Of a DNA stretch of 64,000 nt, positions 31,740 through 43,980 are shown one piece after another. Source of the stretch: Platanthera guangdongensis (taxonomy: Eukaryota > Streptophyta > Magnoliopsida > Asparagales > Orchidaceae); contig CM077147.1 of the NCBI GenBank assembly GCA_039583875.1, forward strand, positions 158,304,821-158,368,820, read 5' to 3'. Under the pieces are notes generated by a model, which saw nothing but the letters and a program-made list of their open reading frames with translations, was not told where the DNA came from and searched no databases. The position numbers were made by a program, and so were the translations under genes. Position 1 is the first letter of the stretch; each line of letters begins with the position of its first letter.

Positions 31740-34700
31740 TGTAACGTCTCGAATCGCTCTAGGCCCCTTGTGTGTGTTTTTGAGTCAGGAGGGTTGACTC
31801 GAGTCCTGGGACGTGCAGGGAATTGGACTTCACTTGTGGAGGAGTAGAGAAATCAGTGTTGTGAAGGGACACGGGCAGAGACACGGGCGTGTCCCTACCC
31901 GTGTGCGTGAGCTGAACTCGACGAGGCATGTCGAGATCGGCGAGCTGTGTCGACACCATGTGACACGGGTAGCGACACGGGCGTATCCCTACCAGTGTGT
32001 GTCGAGTTACACTCGACAGGGAGTGTCGAGACTGACGAGCTGTGTCGACACCATGTGACACGGGTAGCGACACGGGTGTGTCCCTACCCGTGTGTGTCGA
32101 GTTACATTCGATAGGACGTGTCGAGACTAACGAGCTGTGTCGACACCATGTGACACGGGCGTGTCACTACCCGTGTGTGTCGAGTTACACTCGACGAGAG
32201 GTGTCGAGATCGATGAACTGGGCGTCGACTTCGACGAATTAACATGATACGGGTAGAGACATGGGCGTGTCCCTACCCGTGTTCTCCAGTCGACGATTTT
32301 GATCGAGATCGACGAAATGGTGAGATCATCGAAATGCATCCCGAGAAGGACACGGCCAGGGCACACGGCCGTATCATATGGACACGGGTCGGGACACGGG
32401 TCGGGACACGGGCGTGTCCCTACCCATGTCAACTATTGAACCGACATGGAAACTGTCGTTGCCGCTTCGCCCAGGCAGTACACGGGTAAGGACACGGCCG
32501 TGTCCCTACCCGTGTCACTTTTTATATATAAGGGTGAGAGAAAACCCTAGCCGTTTTCATGCTCATTTCATTCCCTATTTCCTGTGAGAACCCTTTGTGA
32601 GAGAGAAAACTGCTGGAGCAAGTTCTACAGGAAAAAATCTGCCATCAACGTGAAGGAGAAGATGCCGCCAAGGAGAACTACGCGATCCATGGTCGTAAAT
32701 GGTGGTACCGCTGGAACCGATGTGAGTTTCCTACCCTCTCCCTTAGTGCTAGATCTATAGTTATTTTCCTAGGCGAGTCATTGACTCAAGAGAGTCTTGA
32801 TGGTGAGGAGGAGTTTTCTAGGAAAGGCCATGCTAAGACTTGTGTCTTAGGTTTTAGATCTCTTCAACCACGCTCATCTTCAATGTGATGATACGGGATG
32901 GTTTCGTGAAGGGTATTGGCCTCTTGAGGTTGAATAAGGGAGGAGGTTTCCTGGAATGATTTGGGAAGATCGCCTTGAGTATGAAGATGAACCGATGCCA
33001 TTCATTCCGCCTTAAGATGCATGTAGAATCTGTATTCTGCGCGCAGCGAGCTTCGTGGCCATTTTTAAGTGTGCTATGGCCAGATCTGGGCTTTCGGCTA
33101 AACACGAAAGATGAATCCCTTGAAAATACCTTTCCAATGAATGGTTGCACGACTTCTGGTGAAGTTTGCAGCCACGGGAAAGTCTAAACGAAAATGGTGT
33201 TCAATAAATCCTACATGCAGAAACTGTGTTCTGTACGCAGCGGACTTCAAGTCCGATTTCAAATAGGATAATATCAAATCTGGGTTGAGGTCTGAATACG
33301 AGAGTTGTAGACCACGAAAATACCTTTCCATCGTGGGGTTACACGTCTTCACCGGATTCCTGTAGCTTTGGGAATCTCCGGTTGAATGTTCTATCCAGAT
33401 TCAACCTGCACCTAAATTCTGGGTTTTAATGGAAGATGGATTTGTATTCGGTGGAATTAATATTGCAAGATACTTGGCTTGGATGAACCCTTATGATTAA
33501 TCATTTGTTGTATGATTGATGTAGCTTATTAATCAGATTTCCTATTATCAAATTGTGAAACAATCTTATTTAAACGAATTGAATTGGTTGGAATTGAAAG
33601 ATTGATAATTGTGCACTCCATGTTTATATTATGACATTATCAAATGAAAAGTGTGATAGATCTTTATATGCGCATCATGTTTATATTACGTTGTCAACAT
33701 TTGGAAATCATATAGATGAATAGATTATGGCCATGGGTATGTTTGATTAATGAAATGAGTCTAGTAGTCCAATACTTAGAGCGTCGTCTCCCTACGGGTA
33801 GTATTGTGAAGGGATGTAAGTGGGGTGTTGACTGTCACTTGTTTTGGTTGTGTTGAGATAAGGTATGGATGGATGGTTGGGCTGTGTCCTCGTGCTTACT
33901 TCTGAGGCCCCTTCCATGTTATGTTGATGTGGTATTTGCATGTGGTGTGAGTCGACACGCGGTGTCGTAATCCTGGATTAAGGATAGTGTGGCAGGTCTA
34001 CGGGCTCGCCAGTCGTCACACTGACGAGAGTCGACAGTTAGATTTTGGGTGGTTGGGCTTGGTCCTCGGTGTTCACATCCCGGGGCTCCTTCCGTGCCAG
34101 GTGAACGGTTAGGCTTGGTCCTAGTGCTCACTCTGAGGGTCCTTTCGGGTCACACCAGGTTAGTTCGGGGCTTGGTCCTCGGTGCACATTTACCCGAGGC
34201 TCCCGCTGGGCCATAGTACGTATGGGCTCCGCTGTTGTGTTCTTAGCGTTGAGGTGTACGAAGGCCTAGGTGAAGTAGTGTGATACCTGCCTAGTAGTAG
34301 AAGTGCCTGTTCTACTGTCACCGCCTGGCCACAGCGGCTGATGCCTGAGAGGTTAGCTACCTGCTCGAAAAGTGGGAACTATAGTCTGTGTCGACATAGC
34401 AATTGCATGTGTGTTCATGGGTGAGTCATTGCATAGCATTCATAGCATCTCATAGCATTGCACAATAAGATCCTCATCATATAAGTTTGTATGGGCACTC
34501 TTATATGATGAGTTACCTTTATGTAACCCGATCCTTAACTTATAAGTTTGTATGGGCATTCTTATAAGTTAAGTTATCTTCCTGCTGTTACTTATACATG
34601 TTAGTTTGTTGTAGCTCTTAAATATTTGCTAGATCATGTTCTATTGATATTGTTGTAGCTGGCGGAATAGGCGTCTTGTGGTACAGGTTAGCTCGTATGC

Positions 34701-34783
34701 TAATGCTACCGCAAGGCGGCAGTTCCGGGCATAAGACTCCCCCTTCGTGCTGTGTTTTGGGATCCACAAAGGGGGGTCTTACA
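31740..34783 (+). repeat. G1 3' LTR
   Basis: It runs from TGTAACGTCTCGAATCG to GGGTCTTACA, 3,044 bp, colinear with the 5' LTR but lacking about 434 bp (5' LTR 13626-14059). It keeps the palindrome array, TATA box and the ATG exon with GTGAGT donor. The 89 bp between the pol stop and this LTR hold no gene and no clean purine tract. Confidence 0.92.
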
Positions 34784-34788
34784 AATAG
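34784..34788. repeat. G1 target site duplication, right copy (AATAG)
   Basis: Second copy of AATAG, immediately after the 3' LTR. Confidence 0.9.
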
Positions 34789-35040
34789 TCCCCATTATGT
34801 ACATGTAGAGTCTGTAATCGAGAACGGATATAGGCATGATGTGTGAAGCCTAGCAGAACAAGTTGGTCTGGATCAGTGATGTTGCATTGCATAAATGGCC
34901 GGAGAAGACTCCGTGCGAATGTTTGTTTTTCGGGTTTTCTACGTGGTAGATTGCAACAGGGAGCCTTGGGGATTAACTCCAAGGTGCACCCGGAAAACTG
35001 GGCAGATGCGTGGTTCTGCCAATATGGTGGCCTGTGAAAG
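34789..35040 (+). repeat. G2 LTR-like fragment, right part
   Basis: About 250 bp of non-repetitive sequence between G1 and Sire-C. By the G1 duplication it is the continuation of G2 after 10745. I see no ORF match or motif in it. The rest of G2 should lie beyond Sire-C, outside the window. Confidence 0.5.
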
Positions 35041-36549
35041 TGCAAGTTAGATCTGATATACTCTAGAGGGGGGGTGAATAGAGTATGGTGCTTGCTAAAA
35101 ACTTTTTACAACTCTTGTTGTATTCCTAAGTGAACAGGGAAGCAAATGAACTACAACAACTATCTAAACAAAAAGCGATCAAAAACCACAGCCAGAAAAC
35201 AAAAGAAAGTAAGCAACCAGAAGATACAAGGAGCTATAGTGGTTCCCCAATCAATCTGGGTACATCCACTCTTCCACCACCCTAGGTAGGAATCCACTGC
35301 AGGATAAGTTGATCAGGTGTCCTGGGCACCAATGAGCTTTTGATAAGGTGCTCAAAAACCAAACCAGATTTTTTGATCAGCTGTCTTGCAACCACTGAGT
35401 TTTGACAAGGTCTCAGAAACTAACACAAACTTTTGAAGGGAGTTTGAAAAACTCTTTACAGTAGAGAGAGAGAGAGATGAGATGATCTTCTCTGTCAACA
35501 ATTAGAGAGAAGATAGTGGATATTGTCAAAGCTCCCCCTGAGATCTATAGTTGTTTAGGAAGTGAATCTTTGTAGTAGGGTGATAGGACTTCAGAAGATT
35601 TGATCTCCAGCAAAAGATGATTTCAGCAATAGCTGAAATGTGTGGTGTCTGGAGTCTTGAATGATGATGGCCTTTGAACATTGGAATCAACAGGGATCTG
35701 AAAATTTCAGTATAATGATCTCCCTTTTTGATGTGTGTTCTTGTAAGAGTTCTAAGACTGTGAATATCTGCAGCTATTTTTCTTGTTGTTGTTCACTTGT
35801 TGATGATGTTGTTCTTCTATTACAGCAGAATATTAATATCTCTTTTATTCCTTAGATCTGAATAGAATGATTCTCTGTTCAATATAGTCGTTATCCTGTC
35901 ATAAATGACTTCCTTAACTGCATTTTGTCTTCTGGAGGAAAGTTCAATAAAACATTCCTTTGAAAATCCCTTGAAACTTGCTCCAGATTAATTGAAACGG
36001 CTACAAGATCCTTGAAATAAATGCTGAGAATAATTTCATAACTGTCTGAATTTGAATCTTGAAAAACGTCGATCTCTCCAGAAAAACGTCGACCTGAGCT
36101 CTACTATCGTTGAACTGAGCTCAGAGACTGGACTTAGACTGAAACAGAGATCGTCGATCTGAGCTCAACTATCGTCGAACTGAGCTCAGAGATAGAGAAA
36201 CAAACTGGAGACAGGAGCGTCGATCTGAGCTCGAAGATCGTCGAATGGAGTTCTACGACTCGTTGAAGTTGAGCTCAGAGATCGTCGAATGGAGTTCGAC
36301 GATTCGTCGAAGTGAGCTCAGCGATCGTCGAATGGAGTTCGACGATTCGTCGTCCTGAGCTCGACGAAATGACTTAGTCTCCAGAACTGAAATATCTGGT
36401 CTTGGGGGTCTTGAGGGTAGCTTTCAAACCTAAATACTAACCCTTAGACTCAATTCTAATTGACCTTTAGATCTATACAAGGAGGTCAAAACAGATTTCC
36501 TAAAAGACATAGTGATCCTTGCCCAAATCAGTAATAGGGTGTTCCAACA
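35041..36549 (-). repeat. Sire-C 3' LTR
   Basis: On the minus strand it starts TGTTGGAACACCC at 36549 and ends ..CTAACTTGCA at 35041, 1,509 bp. The end carries the CACCCCCCCTCTAG block seen in the other Sire LTRs. The first 500 bp (U3) hold the TCGTCGA array. Around 35320-35460 are hairpins such as GAGC/GCTC and GAGT/ACTC with similar ACCTT(A/G)TCAAAA loops. Short plus-strand ORFs here are not supported. Confidence 0.88.
36066..36372. repeat. ATCGTCGA/TCGACGAT array in Sire-C LTR
   Basis: About fifteen copies of GTCGA or TCGAC cores, many arranged as ATCGTCGA, 6-9 bases, TCGACGAT. Repeated blocks read GATCGTCGAATGGAGTTCGA then CGATTCGTCG. GAGCTCAG words alternate with them. Confidence 0.85.
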
Positions 36550-36563
36550 ATCTCCCCCTATTT
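36550..36563 (-). promoter_or_regulatory. Sire-C polypurine tract
   Basis: On the minus strand AAATAGGGGGAGAT lies immediately before the 3' LTR, identical to the Sire-A tract. Confidence 0.85.
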
Positions 36564-36698
36564 GGGTTAGGATTACTATTTACAGATATTTGAAAAATAA
36601 AAACATACAAATCAGAGATATAACAAACAAGACATTGCAGAACCACAGACATTATCACAGATAGTTCAGAAAACAAAATATACTGTCATCTTACAAAA

Positions 36699-39656
36699 TC
36701 ATTCTTTTTCCTTTCTCTTTATGAGAACTATTTCTCTGTTGGGGTTGAGAGCTTCTTTCTTGGATCTTCTATCATCAGCTGCACCTAGAGAAGTTTGATG
36801 CTTTGGCCTGGGCACTACAGCTTCTGGGTGAAACTTCATATAGCTTTTTGAATCAAAAAATTTACTGGAAGAGTATATCTCAAGTTCTTTCTTTCTTTGA
36901 TCTGATAAAGTAGTGATATTTGATACATCTCTTCCTTGTTCTCTAGCCTTCTTGATTTGGTCCAAAGCAGCCAATTCTTTCATTCTTGCAGTCCATGAGG
37001 TGGGATTATTTTTTTGGTCTTCAAATGCAACAGGAGGCTCATATTTGTTTGAAGAAATATCTGGAGGAGCTCTGAAAGAGACTAGTTCTTTAAGCTTATA
37101 AGGGAAGGGACCAGAAGTAGTGTCAGATGGACCTTGTCCTTCCCTTGGATAAGGATGTTGCCTGGAATACCCTTTAGAGTACACTTTGAGTTCTCTCTGA
37201 TTTCCTCGGTACTGTCCTCTTCTGGACTGGTAACCTCTAGATTGATTTCCTCTGTATTGGGATCTTTCTTGAGGATGATATGAAGTTTGGCTTCTGGTAG
37301 TAGATTGGAAAGCAGAACTTCCACCTGCACCTGTATCAGGTGAAGGAGGAGGAGGATGAGGATTGAAATGGGAAGATCCTTTGTCATACTTTCTTTTATT
37401 CTTCATAGATTTCAGTTGATTCCTGGAGTATTGCATCCAAGGTTCTGTGATAGGGAAATCATGCAGTATGTAGTATGGAATGTCATTTGTATCTTTCACT
37501 TTTTCTGGAGGAACACTCTTCATAGCCTTGCTTCTTGCTTTCCTTTTCCTTGCAATTGTTGCAGAGGAATCATCTGAGTCAGTCCTAAACTGATCACTGT
37601 CTGAGCTTTAATTATCATACAATGCATCAATCCTTTTGAGATAATCTTTCTGTTGTTGAGACTGAGCAGAAGAAACAGCAGAAATAGCAGAAACAACAAC
37701 AGTAGCAGCAGCAACAGCAGGAAGTGGAGTAGAAGCAACACTGGCAGAAGGAGCTATGACAGCAGATTCAGATACAACAATTTCAAAAACAGAAGCTACA
37801 GCAGCAGTAATGGAAGCTGTAGAAACAGATGAAACTGGAAAAGCAACTTCAGAAGGAGCAACAGCAGCAGTAACAGCAGGCTCAAAAACAAATGCCTCTG
37901 TCATATGCATATCCTCAAAAATAGTAATATCAGAACTAACAGTAATATCAATAGCAGCAGTAGGAGCAGCAGAAGAAGCAGTGTCAACAGTATTGAAGGA
38001 ATTTATATAAGAGCTTATTAAGCTGGGGTCACATCTGAAAATAGGCACAATGGCCTTAGTACGGTCTTCAGAATGCTGGATTGGAAGGTAGTTGACGTAC
38101 ACAGAATCAAAAACTGACAACAGTGACCTGAGGTCCACTGTAATGACTGCAACTGGAGCTACTGGAGCTTGGAATGAGGATACTACAGCAGGCAATCTTT
38201 CAGCTTCATAAGGCATCTCCCCCTGCCTAAATTCAGTGAGAACTGGATCAAGGCACCCAGAAGAAGGGATTGCCTAAGGAGGGAGAAAAAAGGAGAGCCT
38301 GGCAGACAGTTCCTGAACTGTTTTGAGAAGTGGAGCCAAAGAGGTCTCCAGCAATAGTGATAGCCTTGGTGCTATCAGCTCATATAACCTGTCTGCAAGA
38401 GCTGGAAGATCTACTTGCTTAAGAGGGACTTGAGTAGAGGTAGGAATGGAAGTTGGAGCAGCAGGAGATGTTGGTGGAGAACTTGTGGATGGTGGAAAGG
38501 ATGGTTGGGAAATTGGAATTGTGGAGATGGAAGATAATAGAATGGAGATGGATGGTGTGAATGATGATTGAGCAATTATGTCCTGAAGGAGTTATTGATA
38601 AGAGGTGGATGAGGATGGTGGCTCAGGAGGGGATGAAGGAGAATCATCCATATAGGAATCATCTATAAGAGTGAAAGATGGAATATGAGATGATGAATCA
38701 ATATCCAGGTGTGGGTAGTGATGTAGAGGATGAAAGATTTCTTCAGTGAGTGGTGGAGTTGGAGAAGGAATCGAAGTTGGAGATGGGGTGGAAATTGTGA
38801 TGGTGGATGTGACTGTGGTAGATGAAACAAGAGGTGGAGGAGGAAGAGAAGAAGCAGGCAAGTCTTCTGTAGGGGCAGAGACCTGAGGGGAAGAGACTAA
38901 AGCAGTCCTTGTGCCTGAAGAAGAGATTGCAGATGGTCTGCTGGGCTTGACAATCTGCCTGTCCCATTTTCCAAATAGGGCATAGGTGAGCTTCTTGGAG
39001 GCATTGATGTGTATCCCACTGGAAACAAGCAGTGCAGGGCACCTATGGTGAAGGAACAGCCCTAAAATCCTTCCAAAATTAACAAAGTTCTTGTTAATCT
39101 TTTTCTTAATCAAATCAAAGAAAACTTCTCCCCAGTTTAGTTGCTTCTTGTCCACCAGGGCACCCATCAGACAGAGCTGATACCTAGATATGGTATCATG
39201 AGCTGAGTGTTTTGCCAACAACACTTTTCCAACAACATCAGCTAGAAATCTGTACTCAACAGACAGATTTTTCTTAAGCAATTTGCTAGGGTTTGCTTCT
39301 GAATGACCCATCCTTTCATGCATATTAGAAAATTCCTCTCCAGAAAGCTCAACAAAATCTTCTCCAGATTTTAATTGAAAAACCTCTGTCAAAGCAGCAG
39401 GTGTTAGAGATACCTGGGTTCCTGAGATGGTTCCAACCATTGTATTCTGATCCAGATTGTGGGCAGTATACACCCATTCCTTTATCTCATCTGCAGCTAA
39501 TTTGATCCTTGTAATCATTATGGTAACTAGCTGTTGGTCTTTGAAAAGTTCCAGAATGTCCTTGAAGATTTGATCGTTGTTGTTGAAAGAATCCATGTCG
39601 ATATCAAATCCAGCGTCAAATTTCATTGCGGCCAAGATGGCGACTGATACTGCCAT
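36699..39656 (-). pseudogene. Sire-C accessory ORF, three stops
   Basis: One frame of 986 codons from ATG 39656 to the stop at 36699, with no shift and stops at 38592, about 38275 and 37608. N-terminal domain (to about residue 250) matches the accessory proteins of Sire-A and Sire-B, for example FLADVVGKVLLAKHSAHD and WGEVFFDLIKKKI. Then come Ser/Thr/Pro-rich and Ala/Val/Ser-rich low-complexity stretches and a region with repeated RGNQ/RGYQSRRGQ, like an RNA-binding RG box (about 37190-37270). The C-terminus is not alignable by eye with the other two. The same frame extends upstream to an ATG at 39758 through a hydrophobic stretch; I prefer 39656 because the N-terminal match and a TTTTTGCAG acceptor-like site lie there. 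Confidence 0.72.
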
Positions 39657-39779
39657 TGATTCCTGCAAAAATGAACAAACAAACGACCAAGTGTAGAGAA
39701 GTTTGGAGGGAAAGAGAAAATTTGCAGAGAGTATGAAAGCGCAAAGGGAGAACGACATTCGAAAAATGAGTTTTATTTT

Positions 39780-40030
39780 AGGGTTCGACGCAGAAAAGGA
39801 AAGATCGTTGAACTCTGTTTGACGATCTAGGCTCCTAAAGGAAACTGAAAGGTCATCAATATCGTCGATCTCCGTTCGACGATATTGGAGAGCGTCGAGC
39901 TCCGTTCGACGATCGCTGACCTGAAGAAAGATAGTTTAGCACTATCTGAGAAGCGCTGAACTCAGGTCGACGATTTCTGAAATCGTCGATCTCCATTCGA
40001 CGATCTGGGGGAAAATCGTCGAGCGCAGTT
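39780..40030. repeat. TCGTCGA array between Sire-C pol and accessory ORF
   Basis: About a dozen GTCGA/TCGAC cores, in pairs such as ATCGTCGATCTCCGTTCGAC then GATAT. It occupies the same place as the GTGTCGACAC spacers of Sire-A and Sire-B. No clear TATA box is seen before the ATG. Confidence 0.8.
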
Positions 40031-40116
40031 CAGAGACCAAAAACACTCTATACACTAGAAAAAGCACTTTGAGTTGTCTAGTCTTGGTCATTTTTATAAT
40101 TTTAAAATCTTGGATC

Positions 40117-42119
40117 TTATTTTAGGCTTCCTCCATCTAACATTCCTATCTGATTAAGGAAGAATGTATGTTTCTTTTCATCCAAAGGTTTGGTGAAAAT
40201 ATCTCCCCTTTGCAAATCAGTTGGGATATATTGAAGTTCAATTTTATTTTTCTCAACATTATCCCTTAGAGAGTGATGCCTAATTTCTATGTGTTTTGTC
40301 CTACTATGGAGGACTGGATTTTGTGCTATGGAAATAGCACTATTATTATCACAAAATATTTTTGACTTCTCTAAGTTGTAGCCATAGTCTAGGAGTTGAT
40401 TTTGAATCCATAGGATTTGTGAACAACAACTACCTGCAGCCATATATTCAGCTTCAGCAGTTGAAGTTGACACAGATGTTTGTTTCTTGCAAAACCAGGA
40501 GACAAGTCTGTCATCAAGAAACTGACAAGTTCCACTGGTGCTTTTCCTGTCTATTCTGCATCCAGCATAATCAGCATCTGAAAATCCAGTTAAGTCAAAA
40601 GATGAATCTTTTGGATACCAGAGACCTAGATTTAGACAACTTTTTACATACCTAAGAATCCTTTTTACTAAGGTTAAGTGTGACTCTCTAGGGCTCACTT
40701 GGAATCTAGCACATATGCATGTAGCAAACATTATGTCAGGTCTACTAGCTGTAAGGTACAATAAAGAACCAATCATTGCTCTATATGTTGTCTGATCAAC
40801 AGGTTTCCCATGTTCATCAGCATCTAATACATCATTAGTAGGCATAGGTGTTTTCATACATGATGCTTCAGACATACCAAATTTCTTAACCAATTCTTTT
40901 GCATACTTGGTTTGAGAAATAAATATGCCTTCAACATGTTGTTTAATTTGCAATCCTAGAAAGAAGGATAGCTCACCCATGCTACTCATTTCAAATTTAG
41001 AATGCATTAGGTTGGAAAACTTTCTGCACAAATTTGAATCAGTAGAACCAAATATAATATCATCTACATAGATTTGTACTAGTAGGGTATGGGACTTATG
41101 GGTTCTAATAAAAAGAGTTTCGTCTACGCTACCCCTTATAAACTCATTTTTCAGAAGAAAACATGCTAGGGTCTCATACCATGCTCTAGGAGCTTGCATT
41201 AGACCATATAATGCTTTATGCAATTTGAAAACATAATCAGGATGAGTTGAAGAGATAAAACCTAGGGGTTGTCTGACATAGACTTCTTCTTTGATATCTC
41301 CATTGAGAAAAGCACTCTTTACATCCATCTGGTATACTTTGAATCCTTTGTGTGTTGCATATGCTAAGAAGATTCTTATGTCCTCTAACCTTGCAACTAG
41401 TGCAAAGGTCTGGTCATAATCTATCCCTTCTTCTTGAGAGTACCCTTGAGCAACTAGCCTTGCCTTGTTCCTTACAATGACTCCTTGATCATCCAATTTA
41501 TTTCTGAACACCCACTTTGTTCCAACAATGGAGTGATCCTTTGGCCTTGGTACTAGTTCCCAAACTTTGTTCCTTTCAAATTGATGCAACACTTCTTGCA
41601 TTGCAATGATCCAGTGTGGATCTTGCTCTGCATCTTGAATGGATTGAGGTTCAATTTGAGAGAGAAAGCAAGTGTGCATCAGATTTTGGTTGACCTGATT
41701 TCTGGTTTGCACACCAGCTGAGATGTCTCCAATCACTTGGGAGATTGGATGGTCTCTTGATGTTACTAAATCAACAGGAGATGTTGATTGTTCACCAACC
41801 TGTGTTGTTGTTTCCTCTTGTGGTACAACAACTGCCTCTTCAAGAAGATTCTCTTCAAGATGTTGAATGTCTTCTTCATCTTCACTGCTTTCATCTTTTT
41901 GAATGATTTGTAACCTGTCTAAATCTTCAGCAAGAGAGTGTACCTGCAAAGGTTCTATGGTAGAAGTATTCTTCTCCTTGAAAGACATGTTAGATTCATC
42001 AAACGATATATGAACGAATTCTTCAATTTTGAGAGTGGATTTATTATATACCCTATAAGCTTTACTGATCATGGAGTATCCCAGAAACACTCCTTCATCA
42101 GCTTTAGCTTGAAATTTTG
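40117..42119 (-). pseudogene. pol: Sire-C pol, C-terminal part (RT-RNase H)
   Basis: Frame open from the T1 junction to the stop at 40117. Contains the integrase C-terminal region (GVFLGYS), RT from [21 protein letters not shown] through [12 protein letters not shown] to [10 protein letters not shown] (about 41063), and RNase H ([25 protein letters not shown]). No stop or shift is visible in this part. The gene is split by T1, so it is non-functional in this state. Confidence 0.93.
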
Positions 42120-42124
42120 CTAAG
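42120..42124. repeat. T1 target site duplication, left copy (CTAAG)
   Basis: CTAAG precedes the TGTATAACCCG start of the T1 LTR and recurs at 61650-61654. Confidence 0.92.
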
Positions 42125-42358
42125 TGTATAACCCGTATTCGTCGAGAGTGGGTCCTACCACAGCCAAGTCAGCAGAAGTCAAGGTCAACAAGTCAAGGCA
42201 GGAGTCAAAGTCAGCACTCAAGATCGCGGAAGGCCTATGCGAGCATAGGCGAGCTCCCCTCGCATACTCACCAGGTAGGCGACTAGGCGAGATACTCGCC
42301 AAGCCCGTGCGAGTTCCCCTGGAAGTCGCCTGGTCGCCAGGGGGTGGGGTATAAATAT
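42125..42358 (+). repeat. T1 5' LTR, left part
   Basis: Matches 61019-61252 of the 3' LTR almost base for base. Rich in GGCGAG/CTCGCC words. Ends with GGGGTATAAATAT; C5 inserted directly after this TATA motif (42350-42357). Confidence 0.92.
42354..42358. repeat. C5 target site duplication, left copy (AATAT)
   Basis: AATAT precedes the TGTTGAAG start of C5 and recurs at 47510-47514. Confidence 0.92.
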
Positions 42359-42730
42359 TGTTGAAGTATTAGACCGGGCGGCCTTGCGGTCTTGTCTGGC
42401 GGTTTGTTGACCGAGCGGTCTGGCGGTCTCCTCTGGAGCTTGGAGACCGGGCGGTCTATCGGACTCACCTTGCGGCTTGTTCTCATCCTGCTGGAGTTGT
42501 CGTGCGGTTAACCCATCTATCTAACCGCGCGGCATGTTCGATCTCTTTTATTTCTAGCCGCTCAGCCTTGTACATGTTTAGTCCTACATTGTTTGTTTAT
42601 ACTCTCTTCTATCTCCTCCATTCTATATAAGGGAGGTCATACCTTTGTAAATGATATCTTTTTTGGATAATAAAATTTCAGTTATTCAAAAGTCTATCCG
42701 TTTGTTCTTGCTTGTTCTCTACTTTTTACA
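42359..42730 (+). repeat. C5 5' LTR
   Basis: Ends ..CTTTTTACA just before the primer site. Contains GCGGTCT/AGACCG-like words and a TATATAA box at 42624-42630. Confidence 0.93.
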
Positions 42731-42742
42731 TGGTATCAGAGC
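42731..42742 (+). promoter_or_regulatory. C5 primer binding site
   Basis: TGGTATCAGAGC directly after the LTR, the initiator tRNA-Met complement. The leader to 43170 is C/T-rich and holds no supported gene. Confidence 0.9.
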
Positions 42743-43170
42743 ACTCGGTCTTTTCCTCCTGATTGTGTGCGCTCTCTGATTCTCGCGGCTTGTTTTCTGC
42801 TTACGCGACCTGTCTTCGCGGCTTGCCTTCTCTTCTGTCCGCTGCCCTGTTTGCGCGGCTTGTTTCTCCTTGGTTCTCTTCTCCTGCTATTCGTCGCCGC
42901 GACCTGTTTTGTTGTCGCCGCGCTCCTGTTTCCTTCTTGCCACTCCGGCTTCCTAGTCATTGCGGCCTGTTTCTGTTCGCCCGGCTTGCGACTTGTTGTT
43001 GTCGCTGCTTATTGCTTCCTCTCCTCTTCTGTTCGCTCGGCCTTTTCAGTCCGCGCAACCTCTTCCCCTCTGTGCCTTTGACTGCTTCCTAGCCGCTTGT
43101 GTTCGGGCGGCTTCTTCCTTTTTATCCGCTGCGGCTTCGCCTCTTCTTGCGCGGTTTCTTGTTGTGTTCT

Positions 43171-43980
43171 ATGACTACTTCCGGTCTCACCACCCCCATT
43201 ATCTCCACCATTCATGCCGCTCCTTCTCCACCTCCTCCTTCGGGCAACCTTGGCACCCTTTCTAAGCTTGTTGGCTCCAACTATCCTGATTGGAGCGTTT
43301 CTTTCACCTTTCTTCTTCGCTCTCAGCGCAAGCGTCATCACCTTACCGATGACCCTCCTCCTCGTAACTCTCCTGAGTTTGATGACTGGGATGCGAGCGA
43401 TGCTCTTGTCCGCACATGGCTGGCCAACAGCCTTTCTGATGAGTGCCTTCCCGTCATTCGCCATGATGAAACGGTCAAGGCCGCCTGGCTTCACCTCGCT
43501 GCTCTCTATTCGAAGGGGGGACAGACGTCCCGCATTTATACTCTCTATGCGGACCTCTTCGCCCGCCCTTCCATGTCTCCTGCTGCGACTTATCAGCAGG
43601 TTCAGGCTCTTGGTGCTGAAATTCTCCAGAATCGCCCCTTCTCCGCGGACTTGGCCGAACAACACAAACACTTCCAGGAACTCCTGGTTGTTTGTTATCT
43701 TCTCCATCTTCCCGATTTCTATGAACTGATCTGCCAGCAGATCCTGGGTGAGGCGGAATCTCCTACTTTGGATGCCACCGCGGCTCGCATTGCCGCTGTT
43801 ACTTCGCTTCTCCAGCGGCCTCTGTTAGCCTCCCCACCCTCCCAGGACTCCTTTGCTCACCAAGCTCAGAGGGGGTGACCTCCTGGCCATTCTGTTGACC
43901 GCTGCTGGCAGAAACATCCTCATCTTCGCCCTTCCGATGATGCTCCGTCGGCCTCCGCCTCTTCTCGGTCGTCTGCCTCT
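43171..43980 (+). pseudogene. gag: C5 gag
   Basis: ATG 43171 opens a copia Gag: a short Pro/Ser lead, LVGSNYPDWSVSFTFLLRSQ, then a helical capsid-like region to about 43830. TGA at 43876 interrupts the frame, which continues in frame into protease. A DRCWQKHPHLRP-like segment stands where a knuckle is usual; only one Cys is visible, so a zinc knuckle is absent or lost. The boundary with pol is a processing site and is approximate. Confidence 0.82.

Larger units (their letters stand above)
10746..34783 (+). mobile_element. G1: Tekay/Del-like Ty3/gypsy chromovirus, split by Sire-B
   Basis: It has two long LTRs (3,465 and 3,044 bp), a Met-type primer site, gag with a CCHC knuckle, and pol in the order protease-RT-RNase H-integrase, with a chromodomain-like tail. 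AATAG flanks both ends. Sire-B (12,642 bp plus a 5-bp duplication) sits between gag and pol; without it G1 is about 11.4 kb. Several stops and frameshifts make it non-autonomous. Lineage is inferred from LTR length, primer type and C-terminal chromodomain. Confidence 0.9.

Noticed and set aside
34789..35040. A host gene remnant between G1 and Sire-C
   Set aside because: No conserved domain or long frame; the G1 duplication shows it is the continuation of G2.
35661..35855. Small plus-strand ORF in the Sire-C LTR
   Set aside because: Located within LTR sequence on the strand opposite to the element, no homologue or start context.
39656..39758. N-terminal hydrophobic segment of the Sire-C accessory ORF as a signal peptide for an envelope protein
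   Set aside because: It lies upstream of the conserved start, has no counterpart in Sire-A or Sire-B, and an acceptor-like site separates it from the body.
42763..43265. Cys/Leu-rich ORFs upstream of C5 gag
   Set aside because: C/T-rich leader sequence gives long frames by composition; gag starts at 43171 in another frame.
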